Part shown: positions 1 to 9,604 of the stretch, piece by piece
How positions within the stretch are numbered: the stretch's first letter is position 1
How the letters are laid out: each line of letters opens with the position of its first letter
Assembly: GCF_000428045.1 (NCBI RefSeq)
Contig: NZ_ATZE01000013.1
Span: forward strand, 120,907 to 184,906
Direction: 5' to 3'
DNA length: 64,000 nt
Source: Sedimenticola selenatireducens DSM 17993
Lineage (GTDB): Bacteria; Pseudomonadota; Gammaproteobacteria; Chromatiales; Chromatiaceae
The notes under the pieces: model-generated
The model's database searches: none
The model's input: the letters and a program-made list of their open reading frames with translations, nothing else
Told to the model about the DNA's origin: nothing
Position numbers and translations under genes: made by a program

Positions 1-569
1 TCAAGTCCGGTCGGATCAGCCCTTACTTCTTCAACGCCGGCCTGTTCAACAGTGGCGCCAGCCTGGCTCGGCTGGGGAAATTCTACGCCCAGGCCATCGT
101 CAACTCCGGCATCCGCTTTGACGTCCTCTACGGACCGGCCTACAAGGGCATTCCCCTGGCAGCCGTCACCGCCGCGGCACTGTATGATCACCACAACATC
201 GACATCCCCTACGCCTTTAACAGAAAAGAGGCCAAGGATCACGGCGAGGGTGGCAGCATCGTCGGCCACCCGCTGGAGGGTCGCATCATGATTATCGATG
301 ATGTCATCACCGCCGGCACCGCCATCCGCGAGTCGATGGATATTATCAATGCCCAGGGCGCCACCCCGGCCGGGGTAGTGATCGCCCTGGACCGGCAAGA
401 GCGGGGAACCGGGGAGTGCTCGGCCATTCAGGAGGTCGAAAAAGACTACCGGATGCCGGTAGCGGCGATCGTCCGGCTGGAGCATCTGGTAGAGTATCTG
501 GCGGAACAGCCGGATGCTGAGGGGTCACTGCAACAGATCCGCGCTTATCGCGATCAATACGGTGTGTGA
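1..569 (+). CDS. pyrE: Orotate phosphoribosyltransferase, 5' end missing
   Basis: PyrE joins orotate to PRPP to make orotidine 5'-phosphate, the fifth step of UMP synthesis, in the cytoplasm. The open frame (codons from base 3) runs in from the window edge, so the first few dozen residues are absent. The visible 188 residues contain the substrate-binding stretch [13 protein letters not shown], the flexible-loop region around [12 protein letters not shown], and the PRPP-binding motif [12 protein letters not shown], coded from about base 288. Length and order match the family. It converges on slmA with a DUF4124 gene between. In Pseudomonas the same neighbourhood (pyrE next to the argB-algC block) is conserved, which supports vertical inheritance. 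Confidence 0.95.
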   Translation, partial: KSGRISPYFFNAGLFNSGASLARLGKFYAQAIVNSGIRFDVLYGPAYKGIPLAAVTAAALYDHHNIDIPYAFNRKEAKDHGEGGSIVGHPLEGRIMIIDDVITAGTAIRESMDIINAQGATPAGVVIALDRQERGTGECSAIQEVEKDYRMPVAAIVRLEHLVEYLAEQPDAEGSLQQIRAYRDQYGV

Positions 570-656
570 CCGGATGGACTTTACATAGTCCCCAATCTAT
601 CTGATAGTGCACACAGCCCGCAAACAGACGACCGAGCACCAGCATCACCGATCTAT

Positions 657-1658
657 ATGAGCAGAACCTACAGACTACCCATTGGATTACTTACCGCGAT
701 CATGCTCCTCGCCCCAGCGGCCGAGGCGGGCAAAATCTATCGCTGGGTGGATGCGGAAGGGAATGTTCATCTCTCCGACCGGGTGCCCACGGAACACGCC
801 CGCAGCGCCCGCAGCGAACTGAGCGAAACCGGCCGCGAAGTGGAACGCGTTCAGGCAGCCAAGACTGCGGAGGAGATCGCCAGGGAACAGGAGCTTGAGA
901 AACTGCGTGCGGAGCAACAGCGGCTGATCGAGATACAGCACGCCAAGGACCAGGTGCTGCTGCGGACATTCCGCACGGAAGACGATCTGCTCATGGCCCG
1001 CAACGGCAAGCTGGCCGCCATCGATTCCAATATCCAGGTGATCCGCAGCAATATCCGCCGCATGAAAAACCGCCTGGCCGAAATGCAGCAGAACGCAGCC
1101 TCCATGGAACGGCAAGGCCAGCGGCTCTCTGATAATCTGCTCAAGGATATCGAAAACACCCGCGCCCAACTGCGCGACAGCTATACCACGATCATTCAGA
1201 AAGAGCAGGAGAAGGAGGCAATCCGCAACAGTGCGTCCAAGGACCTGGCCCGTTTCCGCAGTCTGAAAAACCTGCGTGAAGAGAACGCCGACCCGCAACT
1301 CAACCAGGAGAAGACCGCTTCGCTACTGGATACCGTGGTGGTGTGTGAGGATGACCGCGCCTGCGACCAGGCCTGGATCAAGGTTGAAGAGTACGTGCGT
1401 AAATTTGCCACCACCCGGCTGCAGATGCTCAGCGACAGCATTATCATGTCCGCCGCCCCGCTGAAGGATGACGACATCAGCCTGACCGCCTCGCGCATTG
1501 TCTACAAGGACAGACCCGGCGCGGAGCTGTTCATGGACTTGCAGTGCAAACCCTCGCCGCGCGGAATCGACCTGTGCAACACCGAAGCGGTGGAGAAGAT
1601 CCGCACCGGCTTCCGCGACTATCTGGCTGAATCCAAGCGCGTTCAATCCGCGAACTGA
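657..1658 (+). CDS. Secreted DUF4124 protein with long coiled coil
   Basis: A 333-aa exported protein of unknown function. Residues 1-24 form a typical Sec signal peptide ending at AEA. A DUF4124 segment follows directly (GKIYRWVDAEGNVHLSD), a short beta-rich motif common at the N-terminus of gammaproteobacterial envelope proteins. Roughly residues 50-225 are charged and heptad-like, rich in E, K, Q and R, and probably form a coiled coil. The C-terminal part carries four cysteines in two pairs (VVVCEDDRAC and LQCKPSPRGIDLC) that could form disulfides in the periplasm. It lies 87 bases after pyrE with no clear terminator between. A second, shorter DUF4124 protein is at 43961-44437. Confidence 0.85.
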   Translation: MSRTYRLPIGLLTAIMLLAPAAEAGKIYRWVDAEGNVHLSDRVPTEHARSARSELSETGREVERVQAAKTAEEIAREQELEKLRAEQQRLIEIQHAKDQVLLRTFRTEDDLLMARNGKLAAIDSNIQVIRSNIRRMKNRLAEMQQNAASMERQGQRLSDNLLKDIENTRAQLRDSYTTIIQKEQEKEAIRNSASKDLARFRSLKNLREENADPQLNQEKTASLLDTVVVCEDDRACDQAWIKVEEYVRKFATTRLQMLSDSIIMSAAPLKDDDISLTASRIVYKDRPGAELFMDLQCKPSPRGIDLCNTEAVEKIRTGFRDYLAESKRVQSAN

Positions 1659-1702
1659 GGCAGGCGGCCCGATGGAGAGGCCGCACCTGTCAACCCCATC
1701 AT

Positions 1703-1767
1703 GTAGGAGCGGCGCCCCGCCGCGATAATCGTTCGATGACCGATGCCCCGGCCAATTGGCCCGGGGC
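1703..1767. repeat. REP-like palindromes between convergent genes
   Basis: The gap between the DUF4124 gene and slmA holds two palindromic blocks. The first, near 1705-1726, reads TAGGAGCGGCGCCCCGCCG and resembles the TAGGAGCGG...CCGCGA REP-type repeats scattered in many gammaproteobacterial genomes. The second, 1745-1767, is a near-perfect inverted repeat with arms GCCCCGG and CCGGGGC around CCAATTGG. Neither is followed by a T run on either strand, so a simple intrinsic terminator is not shown, although the position between convergent genes suits a transcription barrier. The REP label rests on resemblance only. Confidence 0.45.
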
Positions 1768-1802
1768 GGGCCTCCTGCAGGGACCCGGGTCGGCGGCGGA
1801 TC

Positions 1803-2393
1803 TCAGGCCGCCGATTGAAACAGCGCGCGCTCCAGAATCGTCCATTGCGACTCCCAGCCAGTGGCCGGTGACACCTTGAAGCGGGTACGCAGGAACTGGT
1901 GCATGCGCCCCTCGATCAAGGACAACATCAGCGCGGCACCGCTCTCCGCATCCACACAGAGGTCGTCATCGCGCATCCGCGACTCGCGCAGCACCTGTCG
2001 CAGCTGGGTCTCCAGACGGGCGAAAAACTGCTCCACCCGCTGATGCAGCCGCTCGGTCTCGCCGACCAGGGCATCGCCCAGCAGCACCCGGGTGATGCCC
2101 GGATTGCGCTCGGAAAAGACCAGCAGCAGATAGAGCAGCCGGGCACAGCGGCTACGCGTCTCCTTTTCACCTTCGAGGATCTGGTTAATACGGGCAAATA
2201 CCGACTCCTCGGCAAACCCGATCAACCCTTCGAACATCTTCGCCTTGCTGGCAAAGTGCCGGTACAGGGCCGCCTCGGAGACCCCCACCGAGCGTGCCAA
2301 CACCGCCGTGGTGATGCGCTCACCCGGACTGCGTTCCAGTTCTGCCGCCAGTGATTCAAGAATCTGCTGCTTGCGGGATACTTTCTGATTCAT
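1803..2393 (-). CDS. slmA: Nucleoid occlusion factor SlmA (TetR family)
   Basis: SlmA binds specific chromosomal sites and blocks FtsZ assembly over the nucleoid. The 196-aa protein has the expected length. The N-terminal TetR-type helix-turn-helix covers about residues 26-52 (TTAVLARSVGVSEAALYRHF), and the C-terminal helical domain begins near residue 60 (FEGLIGFAEESVFARI). It starts 10 bases after the argB stop on the same strand and is probably the last gene of the coaBC-dut-algC-argB operon, the same arrangement as in pseudomonads. TetR proteins are diverse, but the whole-length pattern and the context point to SlmA rather than a drug-efflux repressor. Confidence 0.93.
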   Translation of the reverse strand: MNQKVSRKQQILESLAAELERSPGERITTAVLARSVGVSEAALYRHFASKAKMFEGLIGFAEESVFARINQILEGEKETRSRCARLLYLLLVFSERNPGITRVLLGDALVGETERLHQRVEQFFARLETQLRQVLRESRMRDDDLCVDAESGAALMLSLIEGRMHQFLRTRFKVSPATGWESQWTILERALFQSAA

Positions 2394-2403
2394 CCGGACA
2401 GTC

Positions 2404-3399
<996 letters not shown>

Positions 3400-5919
3400 T
3401 CAAAAAGGAAGGTTCAGTCCGGGGTCCACACGCAACAGCCACTGCTGGAACTGCTGCTGTATCCGCGCCAACGCCGCCTCGCTGTCCGCCTCGAACCGAA
3501 ACACCACCGAGGGAGTTGTATTGGAGGGCCGGACCAACCCCCAGCCATCCTCGAATTCGACCCGCAGACCATCGATGGTCGTTATCTTGGCATCGGTGAA
3601 ATCCGCCTGCCCGGCCAAACTCTCCATCAGCGCGAAATTCGCCCCTTCCTGGTCAAAAGCCAGATTCAGTTCAGGCGTCGACACGCTTTCCGGCAAGCTG
3701 TCGAATATCTCGGTGACCGGCACCGGCTCACTCGACAGCAGCTCCAGCAATCTGGCGCAGGAGTATAACCCATCGTCAAATCCGTACCAGCGCTCCTGAA
3801 TAAAGATATGGCCGCTCATTTCACCCGCCAGCAGCGCACCGGTTTCACGCATCTTCGCCTTGATCAGCGAGTGTCCCGTCTTCCACATAATCGGACGGCC
3901 GCCATAGGAGAGAATCTCATCAGCCAGATGACGACTCGATTTCACATCGTAAATCACGTCTCCACCAGGCTGACGGCTCAACACGTCCCGTGCCAGGAGC
4001 ATCAGCAAACGATCCGGCCAGATAACCTTGCCGTTGCCATCGACAACACCCAACCGGTCACCATCACCATCAAACGCCACACCCAGATCGGCCTTGCGCT
4101 CCCGCACGGCCACGATCAGGTCCGCCAGATTCTCCGGCTTGCCCGGGTCCGGGTGATGATTGGGAAAATCGCCATCCACCTTGCAGTAGAGCGCCGTGAC
4201 CTCACAGCCAAGGGCCTGAAACAGGGCCGGTGCCACCACGCTGGCAACACCGTTGCCGCAATCCACCACCAGCTTTAGCGGACGACTCAACTGCACATCC
4301 CCCACCACCCGTTCAATATAGTCGGGCAGCAGATCCTGCTCATGCAGCGAGCCCCGGCCTTGCTGATAATCCTGTCGCTCGATGCGTTGCTTCAGGCCGC
4401 TGATCGCATCACCAGAGAGGGCCGCGCCATTAATGACGATCTTCAGTCCATTGTAATTCGGCGGGTTGTGACTACCGGTAATCATTACGCCCGTCTTGCT
4501 GCCGAGAAAGTGCGTGGCGAAATAGAGCACCGGTGTCGGCACCATGCCGATATCCAGTACATCCCGCCCACTGGCCATCAGCCCTTCGCTCAGCGCCTTG
4601 CTGAAGGCGGCGCCGGAGTGGCGGCCATCGCGGGCAACAATCACCGTCTGTTCACCCTGCTCATAGGCTTCGCTGCCGATGGCCCGGCCCAACTCATAAA
4701 CGATCTGTTCAGTCAGGGTTTCACCCACCACACCCCGGATATCATAGGCGCGGAAGATTGAGTCCGGCAGTGATTCCAGCACCTCGGCAAAACCGGATCC
4801 GGATTCGTCCGGATCATCATCAAACGCCTCCAGCCCGGGCATGAGCATTTCATCCGCAGCGGCTTTCACCGCCGGTTCGGCCGGGGCCGCCTTTCTGCCC
4901 GCCTGATGCCACACCTGCCTGATCAGTCCGAACACATGGCCGAACTCTTCCAGCCTGGGCTGACTGACCCGGCCAACAGAACCGCTTTTAAGGACCTCCA
5001 CCAGACTGAACATTGACTCCAGGTCAGTGCGCAACGCCTGCTTGAGGTGGCGCGCCTGGAACCAGAGCACTGCCGCGATAAGCAGGGCGGCAATCAGCAG
5101 TATGCCCAGTAGCTGTATTTGCGCCTCATCACCCAGGAACACCACTGTCGGCGCGGCATAGGCAACGCGCCAGATTGTGCCATCGATTGCCTGCATACCG
5201 GCCACCTCCGCCACCGACAATCCTGCGGCGGAGAGTACCACCGGGGTGCCCTTGACCACCTGCTGCAACTCAACCCGGCCGGCCAAAACAGGTAATTCCG
5301 CCAGCGTCTGCTGCAAGCTATTGAATGGATAAGCCACATGCAGCACACCGATCACGGGGCCCCCGTCCGCGGAAAACACAGGAACGGCCATCGCCACATG
5401 CTGTTGAGGCGTACCGAACAGATGCACCTCGGCCGGTGAAGGCGCACCGCTACGCTCCGCGCCACGAAGAATATCCAGCGAGGCGTAACTGAAGGGTGGA
5501 GTGGCATCCGGATCCAGTTCGTCCCAGCCCTTGGGCAGCAGCCGAACCCGCAAGGCGTCCGGCAACAGCTGCAGCAGTCTGCGCTCCTGCTCGTGCATCC
5601 GCGGTACATCCTCGCCCAGCAGCGGTTCCCGGACATCCTGGCTTCTGCTCAGTCCCAGCAACAGGGTCCGCCGGTTTTCCACCCGCTCCGAAACCCGCCT
5701 GGCGATACTGGCGGTGATCTGTTGCAGTTGGCTAAGTCCCAGCTGCTGGTCTCGCTGAGCCTGCAGAAACAGAATAGCAGCAGCAGCCACCGCGATAATC
5801 GCCAGCGACATCAGCAAGGCAATATTGAAATAGCGGCCGGCACTGCCGACTCCTGCCACAACACCGGTTTTAGCCGCCGCATCATCCCCTGCCGGGTTAT
5901 TATTTTTTCGTTTTAACAT
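3400..5919 (-). CDS. algC: Membrane-anchored phosphomannomutase/phosphoglucomutase (long AlgC)
   Basis: The C-terminal half (about residues 388-839) is a complete alpha-D-phosphohexomutase. It interconverts the 1- and 6-phosphates of mannose or glucose for LPS and exopolysaccharide precursors. The catalytic serine is in TGSHNP (Ser483), the magnesium site is DGDGDR (617-622), the sugar-specificity loop is GEMSGH, and the phosphate site is RPSNTT. The N-terminal 387 residues are unusual. They contain a transmembrane helix at about 31-53, an outside domain of about 210 residues resembling periplasmic sensor domains, a second helix at about 268-287 and an acidic linker. Enzyme-only AlgC proteins are about 460 aa. 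Homologous long forms are predicted in other gammaproteobacteria. The role of the N-terminal part is unknown. Confidence 0.92.
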   Translation of the reverse strand: MLKRKNNNPAGDDAAAKTGVVAGVGSAGRYFNIALLMSLAIIAVAAAAILFLQAQRDQQLGLSQLQQITASIARRVSERVENRRTLLLGLSRSQDVREPLLGEDVPRMHEQERRLLQLLPDALRVRLLPKGWDELDPDATPPFSYASLDILRGAERSGAPSPAEVHLFGTPQQHVAMAVPVFSADGGPVIGVLHVAYPFNSLQQTLAELPVLAGRVELQQVVKGTPVVLSAAGLSVAEVAGMQAIDGTIWRVAYAAPTVVFLGDEAQIQLLGILLIAALLIAAVLWFQARHLKQALRTDLESMFSLVEVLKSGSVGRVSQPRLEEFGHVFGLIRQVWHQAGRKAAPAEPAVKAAADEMLMPGLEAFDDDPDESGSGFAEVLESLPDSIFRAYDIRGVVGETLTEQIVYELGRAIGSEAYEQGEQTVIVARDGRHSGAAFSKALSEGLMASGRDVLDIGMVPTPVLYFATHFLGSKTGVMITGSHNPPNYNGLKIVINGAALSGDAISGLKQRIERQDYQQGRGSLHEQDLLPDYIERVVGDVQLSRPLKLVVDCGNGVASVVAPALFQALGCEVTALYCKVDGDFPNHHPDPGKPENLADLIVAVRERKADLGVAFDGDGDRLGVVDGNGKVIWPDRLLMLLARDVLSRQPGGDVIYDVKSSRHLADEILSYGGRPIMWKTGHSLIKAKMRETGALLAGEMSGHIFIQERWYGFDDGLYSCARLLELLSSEPVPVTEIFDSLPESVSTPELNLAFDQEGANFALMESLAGQADFTDAKITTIDGLRVEFEDGWGLVRPSNTTPSVVFRFEADSEAALARIQQQFQQWLLRVDPGLNLPF

Positions 5920-6045
5920 AAACAGATCCCTGAACTTCCCCCACCGCAGGCCTTATTGACTGCGCAGCCCCTGAGTCGTGTACTTTTAATTGGCCGCATT
6001 ACACATCGGCATGCCATCAGGCAATCCCCTACCGCCTGAATCAGC

Positions 6046-6504
6046 TCAATGTCTCCCGGAATGACCGAAACCACCACTGCCCCGGTCAGACTGCTGAAAT
6101 TCCTCAACGATCTCAAACTCTGCCCTGACCACCGGAATGATGACCAGCTGGGCAATACGCTCACCCACTTCGATCAGAAAGCTGTCACTGCCCCGGTTCC
6201 AACAGGAGACAAACAGCTGGCCCTGATAATCGGAGTCGATCAGCCCCACCAGATTACCCAGCACAATGCCGTGTTTGTGACCCAGACCGGAGCGCGGCAA
6301 AATCACAGCCGCCAGCTTGGGATCCTCCACATGAATAGCCATGCCGGTGGGGATCAGGTGTGTCTCGCCTGGCGCAATCGTCAATGGCCGCTCCAGCATG
6401 GCGCGCAGATCCATTCCGGCCGACCCCTCGGTAGCATAGGCCGGCAATGGAAAGGAGTCCCCCAGACGGGAGTCGAGAATCTTAAGCTGAATGTCTGTTT
6501 TCAT
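6046..6504 (-). CDS. dut: Deoxyuridine 5'-triphosphate nucleotidohydrolase (dUTPase)
   Basis: Dut hydrolyses dUTP to dUMP and pyrophosphate, keeping uracil out of DNA and feeding dTMP synthesis. The 152-aa protein has the five trimeric dUTPase motifs: [38 protein letters not shown] and the C-terminal P-loop-like [10 protein letters not shown]. The start at 6504 ([11 protein letters not shown]) is preferred over one four codons upstream because it matches the family. It overlaps the end of coaBC by 23 bases, which indicates co-transcription and probable translational coupling. Confidence 0.96.
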   Translation of the reverse strand: MKTDIQLKILDSRLGDSFPLPAYATEGSAGMDLRAMLERPLTIAPGETHLIPTGMAIHVEDPKLAAVILPRSGLGHKHGIVLGNLVGLIDSDYQGQLFVSCWNRGSDSFLIEVGERIAQLVIIPVVRAEFEIVEEFQQSDRGSGGFGHSGRH

Positions 6505-7690
6505 AATGTTCCGCAATCAGTGATACCAGTTTTTCCGCCAGACTCACCTTGTCAGTCATGGGCAACTGTTCACGCCCCCCGTCCCAGATCAGAGTCAGCG
6601 CATTTTCATCCCGCTCGAAACCACCCTGTCGGGCACCCACCAGGTTGGCCGCGATCATGTTCACCCGCTTGGCGATCCGTTTCTTCTCGGCATACTCCTC
6701 CGGATCCTGGGTCTCGGCGGCAAAACCGACCGTGAAGGGCGCATCAGGCAGGGCCGCCACGCCCGCCAGAATATCCGCATTGCGTACCAGCCGGATCTCC
6801 ATCCGATCACTGTTTTTCTTGATCTTCTGGTCGGCGACGGCGTCCGGACGGTAATCCGCCACGGCGGCGCAGCCGACAAAGATGTCACACCCCTTCACCC
6901 TTGCCATTACCGCCTGCTCCATCTCACCGGCAGTCTCCACATCGACCCTTTCCACCCCGGCTGGCGTGTCGAGTGTTACCGGGCCGGCAATCAACTCCAC
7001 CCGGGCTCCTGCCCCGGTGAAAGCCCTCGCCAGGGCGAAACCCATCTTACCCGAGCTGCGATTGCCGATGAACCGCACCGGATCCAGTGGTTCCCGGGTC
7101 GGCCCCGCCGTCAACAATACCCGGACTCCCGCCAATGGGCCTTGTGTAAACCGGGAGCACAATTGACTCAACAGCGCCTCCGGCTCAAGCATCCGCCCCG
7201 GACCCACCTCGCCGCAAGCCTGATCACCGGATGCCGGCCCCCACAATTCGACACCCCGCCGCACCAGCAACGAGGCATTGTCACGGGTGGCGGCGTTTTG
7301 CCACATCTGCTGGTTCATCGCCGGCGCCAGAACGATCGGTGCCGCGGTGGCCAGGCAGAGCGTAGAGAGCAGGTTGTCGGCAAAACCATTCGCCAGCCGG
7401 GCCATGAAACTGGCACTGGCCGGTGCCACCAGCACCAGATCGGCCCAGCGGGCCAGCTCAATATGCCCCATGGCCGCTTCATGGGCCGGGTCGAACAAAT
7501 CCTGCCGGACTGGGCGGCCGGATACCGCCTGCAAAGTCATGGGCGTGACAAACTGACTGGCCGCCCCGGTCAACACCACCTGCACCTCGGCGGCAGACTT
7601 GCGTAACAGGCGGACCAGTTCAACCGATTTATAGGCCGCAATACCCCCGGTAACCCCGAGTAACAGTTTTTTTCCAGCCAGTACATTCAT
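6482..7690 (-). CDS. coaBC: Bifunctional phosphopantothenoylcysteine decarboxylase / phosphopantothenate-cysteine ligase
   Basis: CoaBC carries out two consecutive steps of coenzyme A synthesis. The CTP-dependent CoaB half couples cysteine to 4'-phosphopantothenate, and the flavin-dependent CoaC half decarboxylates the product. The N-terminal half (CoaC) shows [16 protein letters not shown], the active-site PAMNQQMW segment and GRMLEP. The C-terminal half (CoaB) starts near residue 190, with [24 protein letters not shown] and the catalytic KIKK motif. The start at 7690 ([11 protein letters not shown]) is chosen over an in-frame upstream ATG at 7735. It is the first gene of the minus-strand operon and diverges from radC. 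Confidence 0.95.
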   Translation of the reverse strand: MNVLAGKKLLLGVTGGIAAYKSVELVRLLRKSAAEVQVVLTGAASQFVTPMTLQAVSGRPVRQDLFDPAHEAAMGHIELARWADLVLVAPASASFMARLANGFADNLLSTLCLATAAPIVLAPAMNQQMWQNAATRDNASLLVRRGVELWGPASGDQACGEVGPGRMLEPEALLSQLCSRFTQGPLAGVRVLLTAGPTREPLDPVRFIGNRSSGKMGFALARAFTGAGARVELIAGPVTLDTPAGVERVDVETAGEMEQAVMARVKGCDIFVGCAAVADYRPDAVADQKIKKNSDRMEIRLVRNADILAGVAALPDAPFTVGFAAETQDPEEYAEKKRIAKRVNMIAANLVGARQGGFERDENALTLIWDGGREQLPMTDKVSLAEKLVSLIAEHYENRHSA

Positions 7691-7816
7691 AGGGCGATCT
7701 GTCTCAACCTGCTTATATGGAATATTCAGCGCCAAGGTTAACTGAATGAACGACCATCTGGAACCCGCATCGTATACTTGATACTCTTTTATTGCCTAAA
7801 CTACATGGAGGTATGT

Positions 7817-8491
7817 ATGGCGATTACAGACTGGCCGGCGGATGAGCGGCCACGGGAAAAACTGCTGCAACGGGGACCCTGCGCCCTGTCCGACGCGGAG
7901 CTGCTGGCCATCTTCCTGCGCACCGGGGTACGCGGCAAGAGCGCGGTGGATCTGGCGCGTGAACTGCTCGACCAGCACAAGGGGCTGGGCAATCTGCTTG
8001 CTGCCGATCGAGCCAGCTTCTGCAGCAGCCATGGCCTCGGCAGCGCAAAATTCGCCCAGCTACAGGCGGTCCTGGAGATGGGCCGGCGCCACCTGCGGGA
8101 ACAGATCCACCGCGCAGACGTGCTGACCAGCCCGCAGCAGACGCGCGACTATCTGCGCGCCCGCCTCGCAGGCTACCCTTATGAGGTGTTTGCCTGCCTG
8201 TTTCTGGATAACCGGCATCGGGTGATCGAATACGAGGAGCTGTTCCGGGGTACCATTGATGGCGCCAGCGTGCACCCCCGCGAAGTGGTACGACAATCCC
8301 TGAGCCACAATGCGGCCGCGCTGATCCTGGCCCACAACCACCCCTCCGGGGTCGCGGAACCGAGCCAGGCCGACCGGGCGATTACCCGCCGGCTGAAGTC
8401 GGCGCTGGAGCTGGTGGATATCCGCCTGCTGGATCACATTATTATTGGCAGCGGCGAAATCTGTTCTCTGGCGGAATTGGGCGAGATATAG
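7817..8491 (+). CDS. radC: RadC family JAB/MPN-domain protein
   Basis: A 224-aa RadC protein. The C-terminal JAB1/MPN metalloprotease-like domain carries the zinc motif [14 protein letters not shown] and the upstream catalytic-type glutamate region. The N-terminal region (about residues 1-90) is the helix-hairpin-helix-like UPF0758 part, with [14 protein letters not shown] and [14 protein letters not shown]. Despite its historical name, a DNA-repair role of RadC is not established. The start ATG at 7817 is preceded by a strong GGAGG at 7807-7811; an earlier in-frame ATG at 7778 lacks such a site. It diverges from coaBC across a 126-base gap, the usual gammaproteobacterial arrangement. Confidence 0.93.
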   Translation: MAITDWPADERPREKLLQRGPCALSDAELLAIFLRTGVRGKSAVDLARELLDQHKGLGNLLAADRASFCSSHGLGSAKFAQLQAVLEMGRRHLREQIHRADVLTSPQQTRDYLRARLAGYPYEVFACLFLDNRHRVIEYEELFRGTIDGASVHPREVVRQSLSHNAAALILAHNHPSGVAEPSQADRAITRRLKSALELVDIRLLDHIIIGSGEICSLAELGEI

Positions 8492-8585
8492 AAAATAGAA
8501 CACAACTGATTGAATTAATTAAATATATCAACCTAACCATGATACCCCGCCAAGCCGGCATGAGAAAAAACAGGTGAAGAAAAAC

Positions 8586-8614
8586 TTGTCAGCCAAAAAT
8601 CTTTTTGCTATAAA
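8586..8614 (+). promoter_or_regulatory. Sigma-70 promoter of rpmB-rpmG
   Basis: A near-consensus housekeeping promoter: TTGTCA at 8586-8591, a 17-base spacer, and TATAAA at 8609-8614. The predicted start is near 8621, giving a leader of about 83 bases before rpmB. The strength fits highly expressed ribosomal protein genes. Confidence 0.75.
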
Positions 8615-8624
8615 TCCGCCTCTT

Positions 8625-8690
8625 CACCCCGACGGGGTGTAACAGATTTCACAGCACCCTGGTATTCAGGGTCGCAAAAACCAGGTTTTT
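8625..8690 (+). promoter_or_regulatory. Structured rpmB leader with three consecutive hairpins
   Basis: Between the predicted transcription start and rpmB there are three perfect stems in a row. They are CACCCC/GGGGTG (8625-8639, loop GAC), ACCCTG/CAGGGT (8656-8672, loop GTATT) and AAAAAC/GTTTTT (8676-8690, loop CAG), the last just before the ribosome-binding region GAGGA. Such a leader could serve autogenous control by a ribosomal protein or simple mRNA stabilisation. The sequence shows the stems; the function is inference. Confidence 0.5.
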
Positions 8691-8703
8691 CGAGGATTTA
8701 ACC

Positions 8704-8940
8704 ATGTCCAGAGTGTGTCAGGTTACGGGCAAGCGTCCTGTGACAGGGAACAATGTTTCCCACGCCCACAACAAGACCCGTCGCCGCTTCTTGCCCAATC
8801 TGCATCAGCACCGCTTCTGGGTTGAGAGCGAGAATCGCTGGGTTCGCCTGCGCGTCTCCGCGAGCGGCATGCGCATCATTGACAAGAAGGGTATCGACGC
8901 GGTTCTGGTTGATCTGCGCGCCCGTGGCGAGAAGGTCTAG
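8704..8940 (+). CDS. rpmB: 50S ribosomal protein L28
   Basis: L28 (bL28) is a component of the large ribosomal subunit near the E site. The 78-aa basic protein has the complete bL28 pattern: [30 protein letters not shown] and a C-terminal KGIDAVL segment, with no zinc cysteines beyond the single one near the start. It is the first gene of a two-gene operon with rpmG, 11 bases downstream, the standard arrangement in proteobacteria. Confidence 0.98.
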   Translation: MSRVCQVTGKRPVTGNNVSHAHNKTRRRFLPNLHQHRFWVESENRWVRLRVSASGMRIIDKKGIDAVLVDLRARGEKV

Positions 8941-8951
8941 GGAGAACAGTC

Positions 8952-9107
8952 ATGCGTGATAAAATCAGACTCGTATCCAGTGCCGGTACCGGGCACTTCT
9001 ATACTACTACCAAGAACAAGCGCAACATGCCTGGAAAGATGGAGATCAAGAAATTTGACCCGAAAATCCGCAAGCATGTGATGTACAAGGAAGCCAAGAT
9101 CAAGTAG
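8952..9107 (+). CDS. rpmG: 50S ribosomal protein L33
   Basis: A 51-aa L33 (bL33), a small large-subunit protein. The sequence reads [19 protein letters not shown], then [20 protein letters not shown] and a basic C-terminus, which is the zinc-free (C-minus) form. It follows rpmB by 11 bases with GGAGA as ribosome-binding site, and ends 22 bases before an intrinsic terminator. The gene is too short for many ORF finders, but identity is clear from the sequence and context. Confidence 0.97.
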   Translation: MRDKIRLVSSAGTGHFYTTTKNKRNMPGKMEIKKFDPKIRKHVMYKEAKIK

Positions 9108-9128
9108 TCCGGCTTCTCCCAGCATCAA

Positions 9129-9157
9129 AAACCCGCCCCTCGCCGGCGGGTTTTTTG
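9129..9157 (+). terminator. Intrinsic terminator of rpmB-rpmG
   Basis: A hairpin with arms AACCCGCC (9130-9137) and GGCGGGTT (9145-9152), loop about 7 bases, followed by a T run (9151-9156). It ends the ribosomal protein operon. Confidence 0.9.
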
Positions 9158-9604
9158 TCCAATGCATAAATGCTTGCGAGAGAGGATCTGACTGCTTGAT
9201 TGACGAGCGTCCGCGCCATGGGCGAGGTAAGCGTTTGGCTGTGCTGCGAGGGCGAAACGGCCGTGGCAAGCCCCCGGGCATGAGCTGCGCAGCGGCTAAC
9301 GCCCACCCAGGTTGGTCCGGGGCTGTATGACTGTCAGTCATTTCGTGGGGCGGGCTTGTTCTAAAACCTGATTTCAACCGCCAAGAACACGAAGAAAAAC
9401 ACCGATATGTGTTACTTCGATTCTTCACCTGCCGAATGGGCCCGGAAGAGTGGCGCAGGGATGCACCGTTTACGGACCTAAGGACGGATATGAAGGTTAG
9501 CTATTATACCTCTTTGCGCACTTCGCGTTCTTCGCGGTTGATTCGAGAAATTCAAGTTCATTCAGGCCATGGATCGGTGGAAGCGCCCACCGCCCTATTC
9601 GCGC
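9158..9604. other. 447-base intergenic region with inverted repeats, no gene seen
   Basis: No convincing coding region is seen between the rpmG terminator and the zinc-ribbon gene. The region holds a 15-base palindrome at 9327-9341 (ATGACTGTCAGTCAT). It also holds two 20-base copies in opposite orientation of a motif beginning CAACCG: 9375-9394 (CAACCGCCAAGAACACG...) and the reverse complement at 9521-9540, 18 of 20 bases alike. These could be the ends of a small non-autonomous or degenerate element of about 165 bases. No target-site duplication was identified. Confidence 0.45.
9375..9540. repeat. Inverted-repeat pair (possible MITE-like element)
   Basis: Left arm at 9375-9394 and right arm at 9521-9540 match as reverse complements at 18 of 20 positions (CAACCG[C/G][C/G]AAGAAC[A/G]CGAAG pattern). 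The 126 bases between contain no gene. The purine-rich AAGAAC/CGAAG phasing looks like a dispersed intergenic repeat family, which cannot be confirmed without the rest of the genome. Confidence 0.4.

Noticed and set aside
1745..1767. Palindrome considered as a bidirectional intrinsic terminator between the DUF4124 gene and slmA
   Set aside because: No T run on either strand.
5920..6045. Promoter for algC between dut and algC (TTGCCT-N17-TAATGC)
   Set aside because: The -10 half matches consensus at only two positions.
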